Source: Stomoxys calcitrans (Eukaryota; Arthropoda; Insecta; Diptera; Muscidae). From it: a stretch of DNA of 64,000 nt. Under the pieces are notes generated by a model that did no database searches, was not told the origin of the DNA, and saw only the letters and a list, made by a program, of their open reading frames with translations. Below, one piece after another: positions 44,758 through 55,139 of the stretch. The DNA is taken from positions 122,612,458-122,676,457 of the forward strand of contig NC_081552.1 of assembly GCF_963082655.1 (NCBI RefSeq), written 5' to 3'. Made by a program: the position numbers and the translations under genes. Each line of letters opens with the position of its first letter. Positions within the stretch are counted from its first letter, which is position 1.

Positions 44758-45741
44758 AAAGTAAAAGCGTGCTAAATTCGGCCGGCCGAATCTTATATTC
44801 CCTCCACCATAAATCGCATTTGTCGAGTTCTTTTCCCAATATCTCCTTTAGATGGAAGAAAAATAATTGATTTTATATTGGAGTTATTCAAGTTATAGTC
44901 CGATTCGGACCATAACTAAATTGAATATGGGAGACTATAGTAGAAGTCATTGTGTAAAGCTTCATCCAATTTGAGTAAGAATTGCATCCTTTAGGGGCTC
45001 AAGCAGTAAAATAGTGAGATCGGTTTCTATGGGAGCTGTATCTGGTTATAGACCTATTCGGACAAGTATGTTGAAGGTCATGAGAGAAGCCGTTGTACAA
45101 AGTTTCAGCCAAATCGGAGGGCGTAATTATTACGCCCTCTGAAGGCTTAAGAAGTCAAGATCCCAGATCAGTTTATATGGTAGCTATATCAGGTTTTGGA
45201 TCGATTTGAACCACATTTGACACAGTTGTTAGAAGTCATAACAAAACACCTTATGCAAAATTTCAGCCAAATCGGATAAGAATTGCGCCCTCTAGTGCCC
45301 CAAGAAGTTAAGATTCAAGGTCGGCTTATATGGCAGCTATATCAGGTTATGAACCAATTTAAAGCATACTTAGCACAGTTACTGGAAATCATATCGAAAC
45401 ACGTTGTGCTAAACTTCAGCCAAATCAGATAGGAATTGCGCCCTCTAGACGCTCAAGATATCAAGACCCTAGATAGGTTCATACGACAGCTTTATCAGGT
45501 TATGGACCGATTTCAACCATAGTCAGCACAGTTGTTGGAAGTCATAATGAAACACCTCATGCAAAATTTCAACCAAATCGGATAAGAATTGTGCCCTCTA
45601 GTGGCTCAAGAAGTCAAGATCTGAGATCCGTTTATATGGCGTCTATATCAAAACATGGACCGATATAGCCCATTTACAATCCCAATCGACCTACACTAAT
45701 AAGAAGTATTTGTGCAAAATTTCAAGCGGCTAGCTTTACTC
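44758..45741 (-). mobile_element. A-family DINE, third in tandem, truncated
   Basis: Left end AAAGTAAAAGCGTGCTAAAT with hairpin TTCGGCCGGCCGAA (one base shorter). Body units are diverged (GGAGCTGTATCTGGTTATAG). It stops at TAGCTTTACTCCTTC (45741), before the microsatellite and 5' end, where a LINE begins. It is older than its two tandem neighbours. Confidence 0.85.
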
Positions 45742-46574
45742 CTTCAAATCGTTAACAATTCTTAAGTGTGTTGCTGCTTTATGTAGCGCCCCTTGGGGCG
45801 AGGAGCTGTGAGTGTAATTAAGATAGTCGTCAGCATACAACAATGCCTGGAAATACTGTGTCGTGTGTGGGAAGTCTTTTAAAAATAAATTAAAAAGAGA
45901 TGGAACCAGCACGCTTCCCCACAAGGGGGTGCCACAAGAAGAAACATTTTTAATGCTGACCGAGAATCGTCGATTGGTGAAGTAGTTGTGTATGATCTTT
46001 ACCAAATAAGGATTGGTTCCAAGTTCAACAAGCTTATACAGAATCCCGGTATGGCAAATGGAATCAAAAGCTCTGGATTTCCAAGGAGATAGCTATACTG
46101 ATTTCTTAGTGCAATACTGATTTCTTAGATTATATGATATATCATTGTGGTGTTGAGTCAAGTGTGACTTTTTAAACCCGAACTGGAAGTTCGAGACAGG
46201 ATCTATTATAGAATTGGTCTCTATCATTTCCTTCAGGATACATTCGAATAACTTCCCTAAGTTCGATAGAAGGGATATAGGCGATATTCTGACATCAACT
46301 CGCTATCAGATTTTTTTTTTTTTTGATTGGTAAAAAAGTCGCTGGGGACCGGCAACTTAATGCAGTTATTAAAAATAAAGGCAAACAGATGAAATACAGT
46401 ATGAGGCAAACGTTTAAGAATGAAATTTGGGATTCCATCAATACCACATGATTTTTTATTGTTAAGGCCTGAGACAATATTTTTTACCTTCTCAGCATCC
46501 GTGAAATGAAAAGAATCAAGATTTTCAATCGCATTTAAATCTGGCAGGGTGGCTGGATGGCAGATATCCGACAA
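45742..46574 (-). pseudogene. LINE RT domain relic, 3'-truncated
   Basis: 46574-46257 gives the RT fingers (SGLNNKKSCGIDGIPNFILK, then RLPHTVFHLFAFIFNNCIKL). 46005-45742 gives FTNRRFSVSI, SCGTPLWGSVLVPSLFNLF and ALLYADDYLNYTHS, with the catalytic YADD intact. GTPQGS is changed to GTPLWGS. A frameshift in a T-run at about 46315 and stops between the pieces break the frame. The sequence ends in the middle of RT at the DINE boundary. Confidence 0.78.
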
Positions 46575-46861
46575 TCAAGATCCCTAGCACGACTTCGCGA
46601 AATCGTACGTTGAAAAATATATAAGTAATAATTTTGAGAATGCTCAGAAATTCCAGAGCTCTTTATGACTGTGTTTCCATCATGGAGAATTTAATGACAA
46701 AATAGATTCTTGTTTGTGGTAGACGGACCAGGTTTAATGTTCAACATTTACAAATTCTTTAATAATTATCTTCGGCAGATGAATTTGTTTAGATAACATT
46801 ATGTACTCACTTGAAGATCTTTCCTGTTCGATGAAATATTTTCTTTTTTGCCAATTGTGTT

Positions 46862-48419
46862 TCACTTTAAACAGCTGTTTGGTTCTTTCTGAAAGAGGAG
46901 GTCTCCCATCCCTAGTAACCAGTGCTGCGAATGAGCATTGTGTACATTGTTGAAAGCCGAATTAAAATCTGATAACAATGCGTCCACCTCTTCATCGCTT
47001 TGGTTGTTCGTTGACAAAGGCATAAGACTACTGGTGACAGAATTCACGTCCAGTTTGAAGTTGTTCCAATTTGTTTCTTTATAAGATCTAAATGTTTGTG
47101 GGGTTCTTACTACAAGCCCAAAATCTTCCAATCGATTATCGAGCTTGGTTGGAAAGTGGTCAGAGAATGATGGAAGTGAAGAAATTTGATAATTTCCAAA
47201 TGTAGTGTTTAAAAGGCTTGGGCTGATTAGAAAATTATCGAAGAATGATGCACCGTTAGCATAAGATGGCGTAGAGTTACAAATTCTTATGATATTCATT
47301 GTGTTGTCTTCCAACCAATTTCTTAATATTTTGCCGTTCGAGTTTTCGTGCGTAATCTCCCCAAGCTGGGCTCCTTGAATTTAAATCACCCCCAATAACA
47401 AAAGCATCATAATTTTGACACAATTGAAGCAGTTTAAATAGGTCAGATTGTAGTCTTTGTGTTGGGTGATTACAATGTATGTAAAGGGTGATTTTTTTGA
47501 GGTTAGGATTTTCATGCATTAGTATTTGACAGATCACGTGGGATTTCAGACATGGTGTCAAAGAGAAAGATGCTCAGTATGCTTTGACATTTCATCATGA
47601 ATAGACTTACTAACGAGCAACGCTTGCAAATCATTGAATTTTATTACCAAAATCAGTGTTCGGTTCGAAATGTGTTCAAATTTTGACAAATTTTGTTCAG
47701 CGATGAGGCTCATTTCTGGTTGAATGGCTACGTAAATAAGCAAAATTGCCGCATTTGGAGTGAAGAGCAACCAGAAGCCGTTCAAGAACTGCCCATGCAT
47801 CCCGAAAAATGCACTGTTTGGTGTGGTTTGTACGCTGGTGGAATCATTGGACCGTATTTTTTCAAAGATGCTGTTGGACGCAACGTTACGGTGAATGAAC
47901 ACATTTCGAACCGAACACAGATTTTGGTAATAAAATTCAATGATTTGCAAGCGTTGCTCGTTAGTAAGTCTATTCATGATGAAATGTCAAAGCATACTGA
48001 GCATCTTTCTCTTTGACACCATGTCTGAAATCCCACGTGATCTGTCAAATACTAATGCATGAAAATCCTAACCTCAAAAAAATCACCCTTTATATAGAAC
48101 CAAATAGATATCTTTTTCGATGGTTAATGAATGAGGAATCTAACTGTATCAAACAAGTACTGATGCCAACATCACTAAGATGGACCTGATTGAACATGAT
48201 GGAGCTGCGAACAGCCACAGCTACCTCAACTGGTTAATTATCATACACAAATTTGTAACCTTGTAACTTAACCTTTCTGTTCTTCCTTAAATGGCACTCT
48301 TAGATAAATCCGAAGTTAAATTTATTATTCTGTAGAGTATTGGAGAGGTCAATTTGACGGTATAGATCATTGAGAGATCTCTCATTGAAAGACAACAGTT
48401 TTAATGAACTATGGATCAT
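46862..48419 (-). pseudogene. LINE ORF2 endonuclease region, split by fold-back element
   Basis: ORF2 starts at ATG 48419 (MIHSSLKLLSFNERSLNDL), overlapping the ORF1 stop as ATGA. After some decay it reaches LFGSI at 48091, is cut by the fold-back element, and resumes with YIHCNHPTQRLQSDLFKLL. It then has the metal box VIGGDLNSRSPAWGD (47399-47355) and, after a frameshift, the piece from 47314 (NSTPSYANGASFFDNFLIS, SLPSFSDHFPTKL) with the catalytic SDH. The domain nicks target DNA. Frame breaks near 47310 and in the first third inactivate it. Confidence 0.75.
47484..48090. mobile_element. Fold-back Tc1/mariner-like element with 195-bp arms
   Basis: Flanked by TA (47482-47483 and 48091-48092). 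The arms 47484-47678 and 47896-48090 are inverted and almost identical; I see one clear mismatch. Each arm contains the element's 5' end and the transposase start (MNRLTNEQRLQIIEFYYQN), reading inward on + from the left arm and inward on - from the right arm. The 217-bp centre encodes a plus-strand transposase segment FSDEAHFWLNGYVNKQNCRI, then EEQPEAVQELPMHPEKCTVW and GIIGPYFFKDAVGRNVTVNE, including the first catalytic Asp. The native 3' end is missing: the right arm is an inverted copy of the left. Confidence 0.88.
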
Positions 48420-48430
48420 GATTGGCTTTG

Positions 48431-49456
48431 ATTTTTATACCTTCCACCATAAGATGGGGGGTATACTAATTTTGTCATTCTGTTTGTAACTACCCGAAAT
48501 ATTCGTCTGAGACCTCATGAAGTATATATATTCTTGATCGTCGTGACATTTTATGTCGATCTAGCCATGTCCGTCCGTCTGTCCGTCCGTCTGTCTGTCG
48601 AAAGCACGCTAACTTCCGAAGGAGTAAAGCTAGCCGCTTTAAACTTTACAAAAATACTTCTTATTAGTGTAGGTCGGTTGGTATTGTAAATGGGCCATAT
48701 CTGTCCATGTTTTGATATAGCTGTCATATAAACCGATCTTGGGTCTTGAATTCTTGAGCCTCTAGAGGGCGCAATTCTTATCCGATTTGAATGAATTGTG
48801 GCACGACGTGTTTTGTTATAATATCCAACAACTGTGCCAAGTACGGTTCAAATCAGTTCATAACCTGATATAGCTGCCATATAAACCGATCTTGGGTTTT
48901 GACTTCTTGAGCCTCTAGAGTGTGCAATTCTTATCCGATTTGAATGAATTTTGGCACGACGTGGTTTGTTATGATATCCAACAACTGTGCCAAGTATGGT
49001 TCAAATCGGTTCATAACCTGATATAGCTGTCATATAAACCGATCTGGGATCTTGACTTCTTGAGCCTGTAGAGGTCGCAATTATTATCCGATTTGCCTGA
49101 AATTTTGTACGACGGATTCCCTCATGACCATCAACATACTTGTTTATTATAGTCTGAATCGGTCTATAGCCCGATACATCTCCCATATAAATCGATCTCT
49201 CTATTTTACTTCTTGAGCCCCCAAAGGGCGCAATTTTTATTCGAATTGGGTGACATTTTACACAGGTCTCCAACATATAATTTAACTGTGGTCCAAACCG
49301 GACCATATCTTGATATCGCTCTAATAGCAGAGCAAATCTTCTCTTATATCCTGTTTTGCCTAAGAAGAGATGCCGGGAAAAGAACTCGACAAATGCGATC
49401 CATGGTGGAGGGTATATAAGATTCGGCCCGGCCGAACTTAGCACGCTTTTACTTAT
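48431..49456 (+). mobile_element. A-family DINE inserted in the LINE
   Basis: 5' end TTTTTATACCTTCCACCATA; AAGTATATATATTCTTGATC at about 48520; (GTCY)n near 48570; several units; 3' end CCATGGTGGAGGGTATATAA, hairpin TTCGGCCCGGCCGAA and CTTAGCACGCTTTTACTTA. It sits in a T-run of the LINE near the end of ORF1. Confidence 0.9.
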
Positions 49457-49499
49457 TTTTAAAGAGATGAAGGAATTCGGCTTTGGCCTCAGACTTTGC

Positions 49500-50749
49500 C
49501 ATAGTTGTGTAATTAACCAGAAATATATTTATTTCTTGTTCCAGAGTTAACTCCTCCAGTTCCATGAAATATTGAGCCAGTATCATAAATTCGTCAATAA
49601 TATTGGATTTTTGTTGACGAATATTTTGTTGTAATTTGAAAAAGATTAGTAAAAGTGCGTCCTGGTGTCACTGTTGACATTGCGACAGCATTGATGACGT
49701 TATTTCGAGCTAAAGTGCTTTCTTCTATTGTTTTTTCAATTCTTTTTTTGGCTTGCAGCATCATATTTTCTGTAAGTGAGACAACCTCTCCAATTTGCGG
49801 GACCAACTTCACCATAATTATTACAGAAGGGATCTGAATCATCCTCTCTTTTGCGCTGACATTCGACCGGTGCATTTCACACATTAGTATGGCGAATTGC
49901 AGTTTTTTGCAATGTGTCCCCATTTTTGAAACCTGAGACACTGGATATCATTATCCTTCTTCTTCGGAATTTCCCATAATATAACTTGATTTTGTAAACC
50001 ATGAATGTGGCAGACATTGCTTATATTTTTTCTCGGATGTAAAACAACAAGAAAAAGGCCAGTACCAGTGTTATTTTTGATAGACTTCGGAGTTCTAAAT
50101 TTTGTTATGTCTGCGACCAAATTTTTGTGTCGGCGTACAGATCACGCAAAATTAAAGAATTTTGTTTGAATCCTTTGGTACAAAAGAATGGTAGTGAATT
50201 TTTTTCTCTCAATAAGTGCCGTCATTGATTTATGAACAACTGGATCTGCGATTCTTGATCTTGATCTTGAAAGAAAATACGGAGATTGTTTTTTTTTTTT
50301 TTTCAATGTGTCAACAAGAGTTTTAATATTCACGTCGTAGATGAAAATGGGAGGACACCATTTTATTTTTGCTTTTTGTTGGCCATTAACGTCCTGCAGA
50401 GGCTTTGCATTTTGTGAAGTGTTTGCTGGTGCATTGCAACCAATGTAAATATCTGCCAGAACTCTATACTATACCAAATTTGTTCTGATCATTTGGATTA
50501 TTATGGGTAGCTAACCTTTTACTAAGTTCGGATACATCAATATAAATATAATGGGGACAGGAGGCTATCCGTGCGTTGTCGTTTTCGCTCATTCGGTTTG
50601 TTTGGGGCCTCAGTTGTTACATTTGGGACAGACATACCCGGCATTATTGTTTTGTTATTGGCTGCCACAGCCAACGTTAGGTAATTAGAAGTAGACGCCT
50701 TTCCATCAGCGACATCGAAGTCCATGCCATCAGGAAGAAGACCAGGCAT
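49500..50749 (-). pseudogene. LINE ORF1 (gag-like, CCHC knuckles) relic
   Basis: Starts with MPGLLPDGMDFDVADG at 50749. The middle includes TLVDTLKKKKK (an A-run that probably slipped) and HKNLVADITKFRTPKS. Then FLVVLHPRKNISNVCHIHGL and CLRFQKWGHIAKNC, the first zinc knuckle with its second Cys changed to Phe; further Cys-rich sequence follows in another frame. After TRDAHF-type frameshifts the end reads NYTTMAKSEAKAEFLHLFK, where the DINE interrupts. This is the RNA-binding ORF1 typical of jockey and I LINEs. At least four frame disruptions are present. Confidence 0.72.
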
Positions 50750-50837
50750 CTTAGTTGCATGACGTGCAATTAAGATGCCTGTATATTCGATAAAATTGAT
50801 AAAAAAAAAAAAATAATTAAGGTAAATTTTATTGTCT

Positions 50838-50931
50838 CGATCTTGTAGGATCGGAAATTGATATTTCGATGTGTTGCAAAGAGAATGACTAAATGAATAT
50901 ACCCCCTACCCTATGGTGGTGGGTATAAAAA
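50838..50931 (-). mobile_element. B-family DINE 5' end fragment
   Basis: GATCTTGTAGGATCGGAAAT, TTGATATTTCGATGTGTTGC and CTATGGTGGTGGGTATA are the terminal part of a B DINE only. Confidence 0.7.
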
Positions 50932-50965
50932 ATACTAAAAAGAGTATTTCACGCATACAGTCAAA

Positions 50966-52149
50966 TTTTTATACCCTCCACCATAAGATGGGGGGTATAC
51001 TAATTTCGTCATTCTGTTTGTAACTACTCGAAATATTCGTCTGAGACCCCATAAAGTATATATATTCTTGATCGTCGCGAAATTTTATGCAGATCTAGCC
51101 ATGTCCGTTCGTCTGTCCGTCCATCCGTCCGTCTGTCTGTCGAAAGCACGCTAACTTCCGAAGGAGTAAAGCTAGCCGCTTGAAATTTTGCACAAATACT
51201 TCTTATTAGTGTAGGTCGGTTGGTATTGTAAATGGGCCATATCGGTGTATGTTTTGATATAGCTGCCATATAAACCGATCTTGGGTCTTGACTTCTTGAG
51301 CCTCTAGAGTGTGCCATTCTAGTCCGATTGGAATACAATTTTGCACGACGTGTTTTGTTATGATATCCAACATCTGTGCCAAGAATGGTTCAAATCGGTC
51401 TATAACCTGATATAGCTGTCATATAAACCGATCTTGGGTCTTGACTTCTTGAGCCTCTAGAGGGCGCAATTCTTATCCGATTTGAATGAATTTTGGCACG
51501 ACATGTTTTGTTGTTACCAACATCTGTGCCAAGAATGGTTCAAATCGGTCTATAACCTGATATAGCTGTCATATAAACCGATCTTGGGTCTTGACTTCTT
51601 GAGACTCTAGAGTGCGCAATTATTATCCGATTGGAATGAAATTTCGCACGACGTGTTTTGTCATGATATCCAACATCAGTGCCAAGTATGGTTCAAATCG
51701 GTTCATAACCTGATATAGCTGTCATATAAACCGATCTGGGATCTTGACTTCTAGAGCCTGTAGAGGTCGCAATTATTATCCAATTTGCCTGAAATTTTGT
51801 ACGACAAATTCTCTCATGACCGTCAACATATGTGTTTATTAAGGTCTGAATTGGTCTATAGCCCGATACAGCTCCCATATAAATCGATCTCTCTATTTTA
51901 CTTCTTGAGCCCCCAAAGGGCGTAATTCTTATTCGAATTGGCTGACATTTTACACAGGTCTCCAACATATAATTTAATTGTGGTCCAAACCGGACCATAT
52001 CTTGATATCGCTCTAATAGCAGAGCAAATCTTTTCTTATATCCTTTATTGCCTAAGAAGAGATTCCAGGAAAAGAACTCGACAAATGCGATCCATGGTGG
52101 AGGGTATATAAGATTCGGCGCGGCCGAACTTAGCATGCTTTTACTTGTT
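50966..52149 (+). mobile_element. A-family DINE-1-like element
   Basis: 5' end TTTTTATACCCTCCACCATA; AAGTATATATATTCTTGATC; (GTCY)n near 51110; repeated units with TTGGGTCTTGACTTCTTGAG; 3' end CCATGGTGGAGGGTATATAA, hairpin TTCGGCGCGGCCGAA (one change) and CTTAGCATGCTTTTACTTG. Units at about 51360-51430 and 51515-51600 are nearly the same, a local unit duplication. Confidence 0.9.
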
Positions 52150-52810
52150 ATTGTGGACATCGCTGGTTTATGGCCATTTATGTTTGGATGTTAGATGCAA
52201 TCCATTCTTAAAGGTCTTTATTAGAACCCGATATTCTCATGGAGATTTTGGGAGCAGGAAGGGCCCCAGGGTGGGGGTTGGTGGGCTTAGGGGTGGTATG
52301 GACCCGAGAAACGTGGTCCCGGATGTGGGTATCAATTGCTCTTCTCTTCGAACACAAATAGACTTTTAAATATGTAGACAAGCTGAGTTCGTCCCGCTCT
52401 TCTGCGCCCGATAATGCTATGTTGGAGAGGAGTACTCTAAATTTTTAAATTTCTGCCTAATTTCAGTTGAAAATGTATTCCAATTTTCCTGTGGATTTTT
52501 CCTTGCTCAAATATATACCTCTTATTTAAACCCCACATTGAAATGGTCAGTCCTGTTTGGGGATGTGGTGGACGCCCAGAGACTTGGTCTCAAAAGTGAA
52601 AGTCAACTTCGTGCTCTACTCCAAAAGACCTTTCAATTAAGATCAATATAGCCATGGGTAAATTCGTGAGATTTTAGGGGATTTTGGGGTGGGCTGACCC
52701 ACGAAACACTTAGTCCCACAAACCCACAATCAGATTCGTCTATACATCCGTTTGGCTTGTTATAGGGGTGGGCGACCCTCCTAGGCACCCCACCCCAGAT
52801 TTTGATACCA
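52150..52810. repeat. Diverged family E sequence and spacer
   Basis: 52500-52805 carries, in reverse, phrases of the ~130-bp-unit family (CTCTTATTTAAACCCCACAT, GAAACACTTAGTCCCACAAA, GGGTGGGCGACCCTCC). 52150-52480 is not assigned. No gene. Confidence 0.5.
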
Positions 52811-53766
52811 ATTTTTATAACCACTACTGTGGTACAGGGTATTATAACTTAGGGAATTTGTTTGCAACACCAAAAAGGAGGGATATAGACCCATTGATAA
52901 GTATACCGATCGACTCAGAATAATTTTCTGATTCAATTTAGCCATGTTCGTCTGTCTGTCAGAGTTGTTCAGATTTGCATATAATTCCCATACATATGTT
53001 CGTCCGATTCGCAGTAATAATGCAATAAAATAGTCATTTGTTAACCGATTCTCTTGAAATTTGGTAGGAACGATTTTTTATGACTCTCGACATTACTGGA
53101 GAATTTCATAGAAATAAGTTCAGATTTAGATATAGCTCTCATATATATGTTCGTCCGATTTGCAGTAATAATGCCATAAAACAGTAATTTCCAAATAGAT
53201 TCTCTCCAAATTTGGCAGAAAGGATTTTATCTTGCCTCTCGACATTAATGGTGAATTCCATAGAAATCGGTTCAGATTTAGATATAGCTCTCATATATAT
53301 ATATCGCCCGATTTTCACTCCTAGAGCAACTGCATGCGCATTTATTGACCAATCTTCTCAAAATTGTGTACAACGCTTTTCTCGACAACTACCACAATAG
53401 TTTGGTCGAAATCTGTTCAGATTTAGAGATAGGTCCCATACATATGTTCATCAAATTTTGAGAAATATTGCAATAAAGTGGTCATTTGTTAATCGATTTT
53501 TTGGAAATATAGCATCATTCTCTCGAAATTTGGCAGAAAGGATTTTATCTTGCCTCTCGACATTAATGGTGAATTCCATAGAAATCGGTTCAGATTTAGA
53601 TATAGCTCTCATATATATATCGCCGGATTTCCACTCCTAGAGCAACTGCATGCGCATTTATTGACCAATCGTCTCAAAATTGTGTACAACGCTTTTCTCG
53701 ACAACTACCACAATAGTTCAGTCGAAATCGGTTCAGATTTAGAGATAGGTCCCATACATATGTATA
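52811..53766 (+). mobile_element. DINE-like element of a third family (C)
   Basis: 5' end ATTTTTATAACCACTACTGT with GGTACAGGGTATTATAACTT forming a small hairpin, then GCCATGTTCGTCTGTCTGTC, the same block order as in the A and B DINEs. Units contain TCAGATTTAGATATAGCTCT and CATATATATGTTCGTCCGAT. There is a ~318-bp direct duplication (about 53209-53452 against 53527-53766). The 3' end is missing; an A-family fragment follows directly. Confidence 0.7.
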
Positions 53767-54353
53767 TCAGATCGGTCCATAACCTGATATAGCTGTCATA
53801 TAAACCGATCTTGGGTCTTGACTTCTTGAGCCTCTAAAGGGCGCAATTCTTATCCGATTTGACATGTTTTGTTATGATATCCAACAACTGTGCCAAGTTT
53901 GGTTCAAATCGGTTAATATCCTGATAAAGCTGTCATATAAACCGATCTGGGATATTGACTTCTTTAGCCTGTAGAGGTCGCAATTATTATCCGATTAGCC
54001 TGAAATTTTGTACGACGGATTCTCTCATGACCATCAACATACGTGTTTATTATGGTCTGAATCGGTCTATAGCCTGATACAGCTCCCATATAAATTGATC
54101 GCGTTATTTTACTTCCCTCAAAGGGCTCAATTCTTATTCGAATTGGCTGACATTTTACACAGGTCTCCAACATATAATTTAATTGTGGTCCAAACCAGAC
54201 CATATCTTGATATCGCTCTAATAGCAGAGCAAATCTTTCTTATATCATGTTTTGCCTAAGAAGAGATGCCGGGAAAAGAACTCGACAAATGCGATCCATG
54301 GTGGAGGGTATATAAGATTCGGCCCGGCCGAACTTAGCACGCTTTTACTTGTT
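53767..54353 (+). mobile_element. A-family DINE, 3' half
   Basis: Begins in the middle units (GATCGGTCCATAACCTGATA) and continues to a perfect 3' end: CCATGGTGGAGGGTATATAA, TTCGGCCCGGCCGAA and CTTAGCACGCTTTTACTTG. The 5' block is absent and replaced by the family C element. Confidence 0.87.
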
Positions 54354-54778
54354 CTTTATTTAAAGGACCGGTATGTTGTCATAACAAAGATACGTGCCGT
54401 ATGATCAATATTTATCACTCTGCCCTTTCTCTGTTCATGTTGGTTTCTCCAAATAAGCGCCATCTACTGGCTGTTGTCAATTGGATCAACTAAATCCAAT
54501 CTAAAGCAGCCAGTAGATGGCGCCAATTTAAATGTTAGTGCTACTCGCTGGAAGTAGTTTAACACATATAACATTGATCATCACATGGTAGTTGTCTATA
54601 TATTACTACCTATTAAATAGTCATCATTTAGACTTGTTTTAAATCTAATCAAATTGCCATATTAAACGATTTTCTGTGGTAAAGAACTAATTTGCCAGTC
54701 TATATATTTCGTGCGGTATATTTCGGTTCTGCCATTTTTGAGTCTATAGGGAACAAAGAAATTAACAAACACATATAA
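54354..54778. other. Spacer with a 67-nt inverted repeat
   Basis: No gene. The only structure is the inverted repeat at 54457-54523. Confidence 0.55.
54457..54523. repeat. Inverted repeat with 17-bp perfect arms
   Basis: Arms GCGCCATCTACTGGCTG (54457-54473) and CAGCCAGTAGATGGCGC (54507-54523) match perfectly; inside them ATTGGAT/ATCCAAT also pair around the same centre (54490). The arm core CCAGTAGATGGCGC resembles the insect CTCF motif as I remember it; it could equally be a miniature hairpin element. Confidence 0.8.
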
Positions 54779-54820
54779 TTTGTTGTTGTTGTTGTTGTTG
54801 TTGTAGCAGTTTATTGTGTA

Positions 54821-55127
54821 CTATCTTTCGTCTGCTTGATTCTGTTGAGTGTCAAGACCCAGGAACTCCGCGACTAAGATGGGGTGCGTCCACAGGGATC
54901 TGGGTCTGAGTCGAGTGGGTCGGGTTAAACAGGTGACGTGTATCGTGCGGTCCCTGGTTACAATCGGGACATACATCTTGCACGTCGGCATCAATCCTAG
55001 CTCTGTGGGAATTGAGGCGGCTGCATCTGCCGGAACGTAATTGAGCCAGAACCACTCTGGTTTGCCGGGGGAGGTCGATTTCTTCGGGTGCAATGGGTGG
55101 CGGTCGTTCTCCAAGGACTACATTCAC
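54821..55127 (-). pseudogene. C-terminal end of the same LINE ORF, behind a stop and frameshift
   Basis: A TAA at about 55138 interrupts ORF2, after which the same frame goes on with NVVLGERPPPIAPEEIDL, RSGRCSRLNSHRARIDA and the knuckle CPDCNQGPHDTRHLFN. The next Cys is lost at a frameshift near 54940; the other frame then gives RPRSLWTHPILVAEFLGL up to a stop at about 54821. So two lesions separate this tail from the 911-codon frame. Confidence 0.8.
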
Positions 55128-55139
55128 CCAGTAGCCAAT

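Larger units (their letters stand above)
45742..50800 (-). mobile_element. Two-ORF LINE (jockey/I-like) with two later insertions
   Basis: Reading on the minus strand: ORF1 from 50749; a DINE inserted at 48431-49456; end of ORF1 overlapping the ORF2 start at 48416-48419; endonuclease start; a fold-back transposon at 47484-48090; rest of endonuclease; RT to 45742, where the element is truncated. Removing both insertions would reconnect the LINE frames (LFK to NQSQS at the first, FGSI to YIHC at the second), so both are later events. The LINE has its own stops and frameshifts. Confidence 0.8.
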
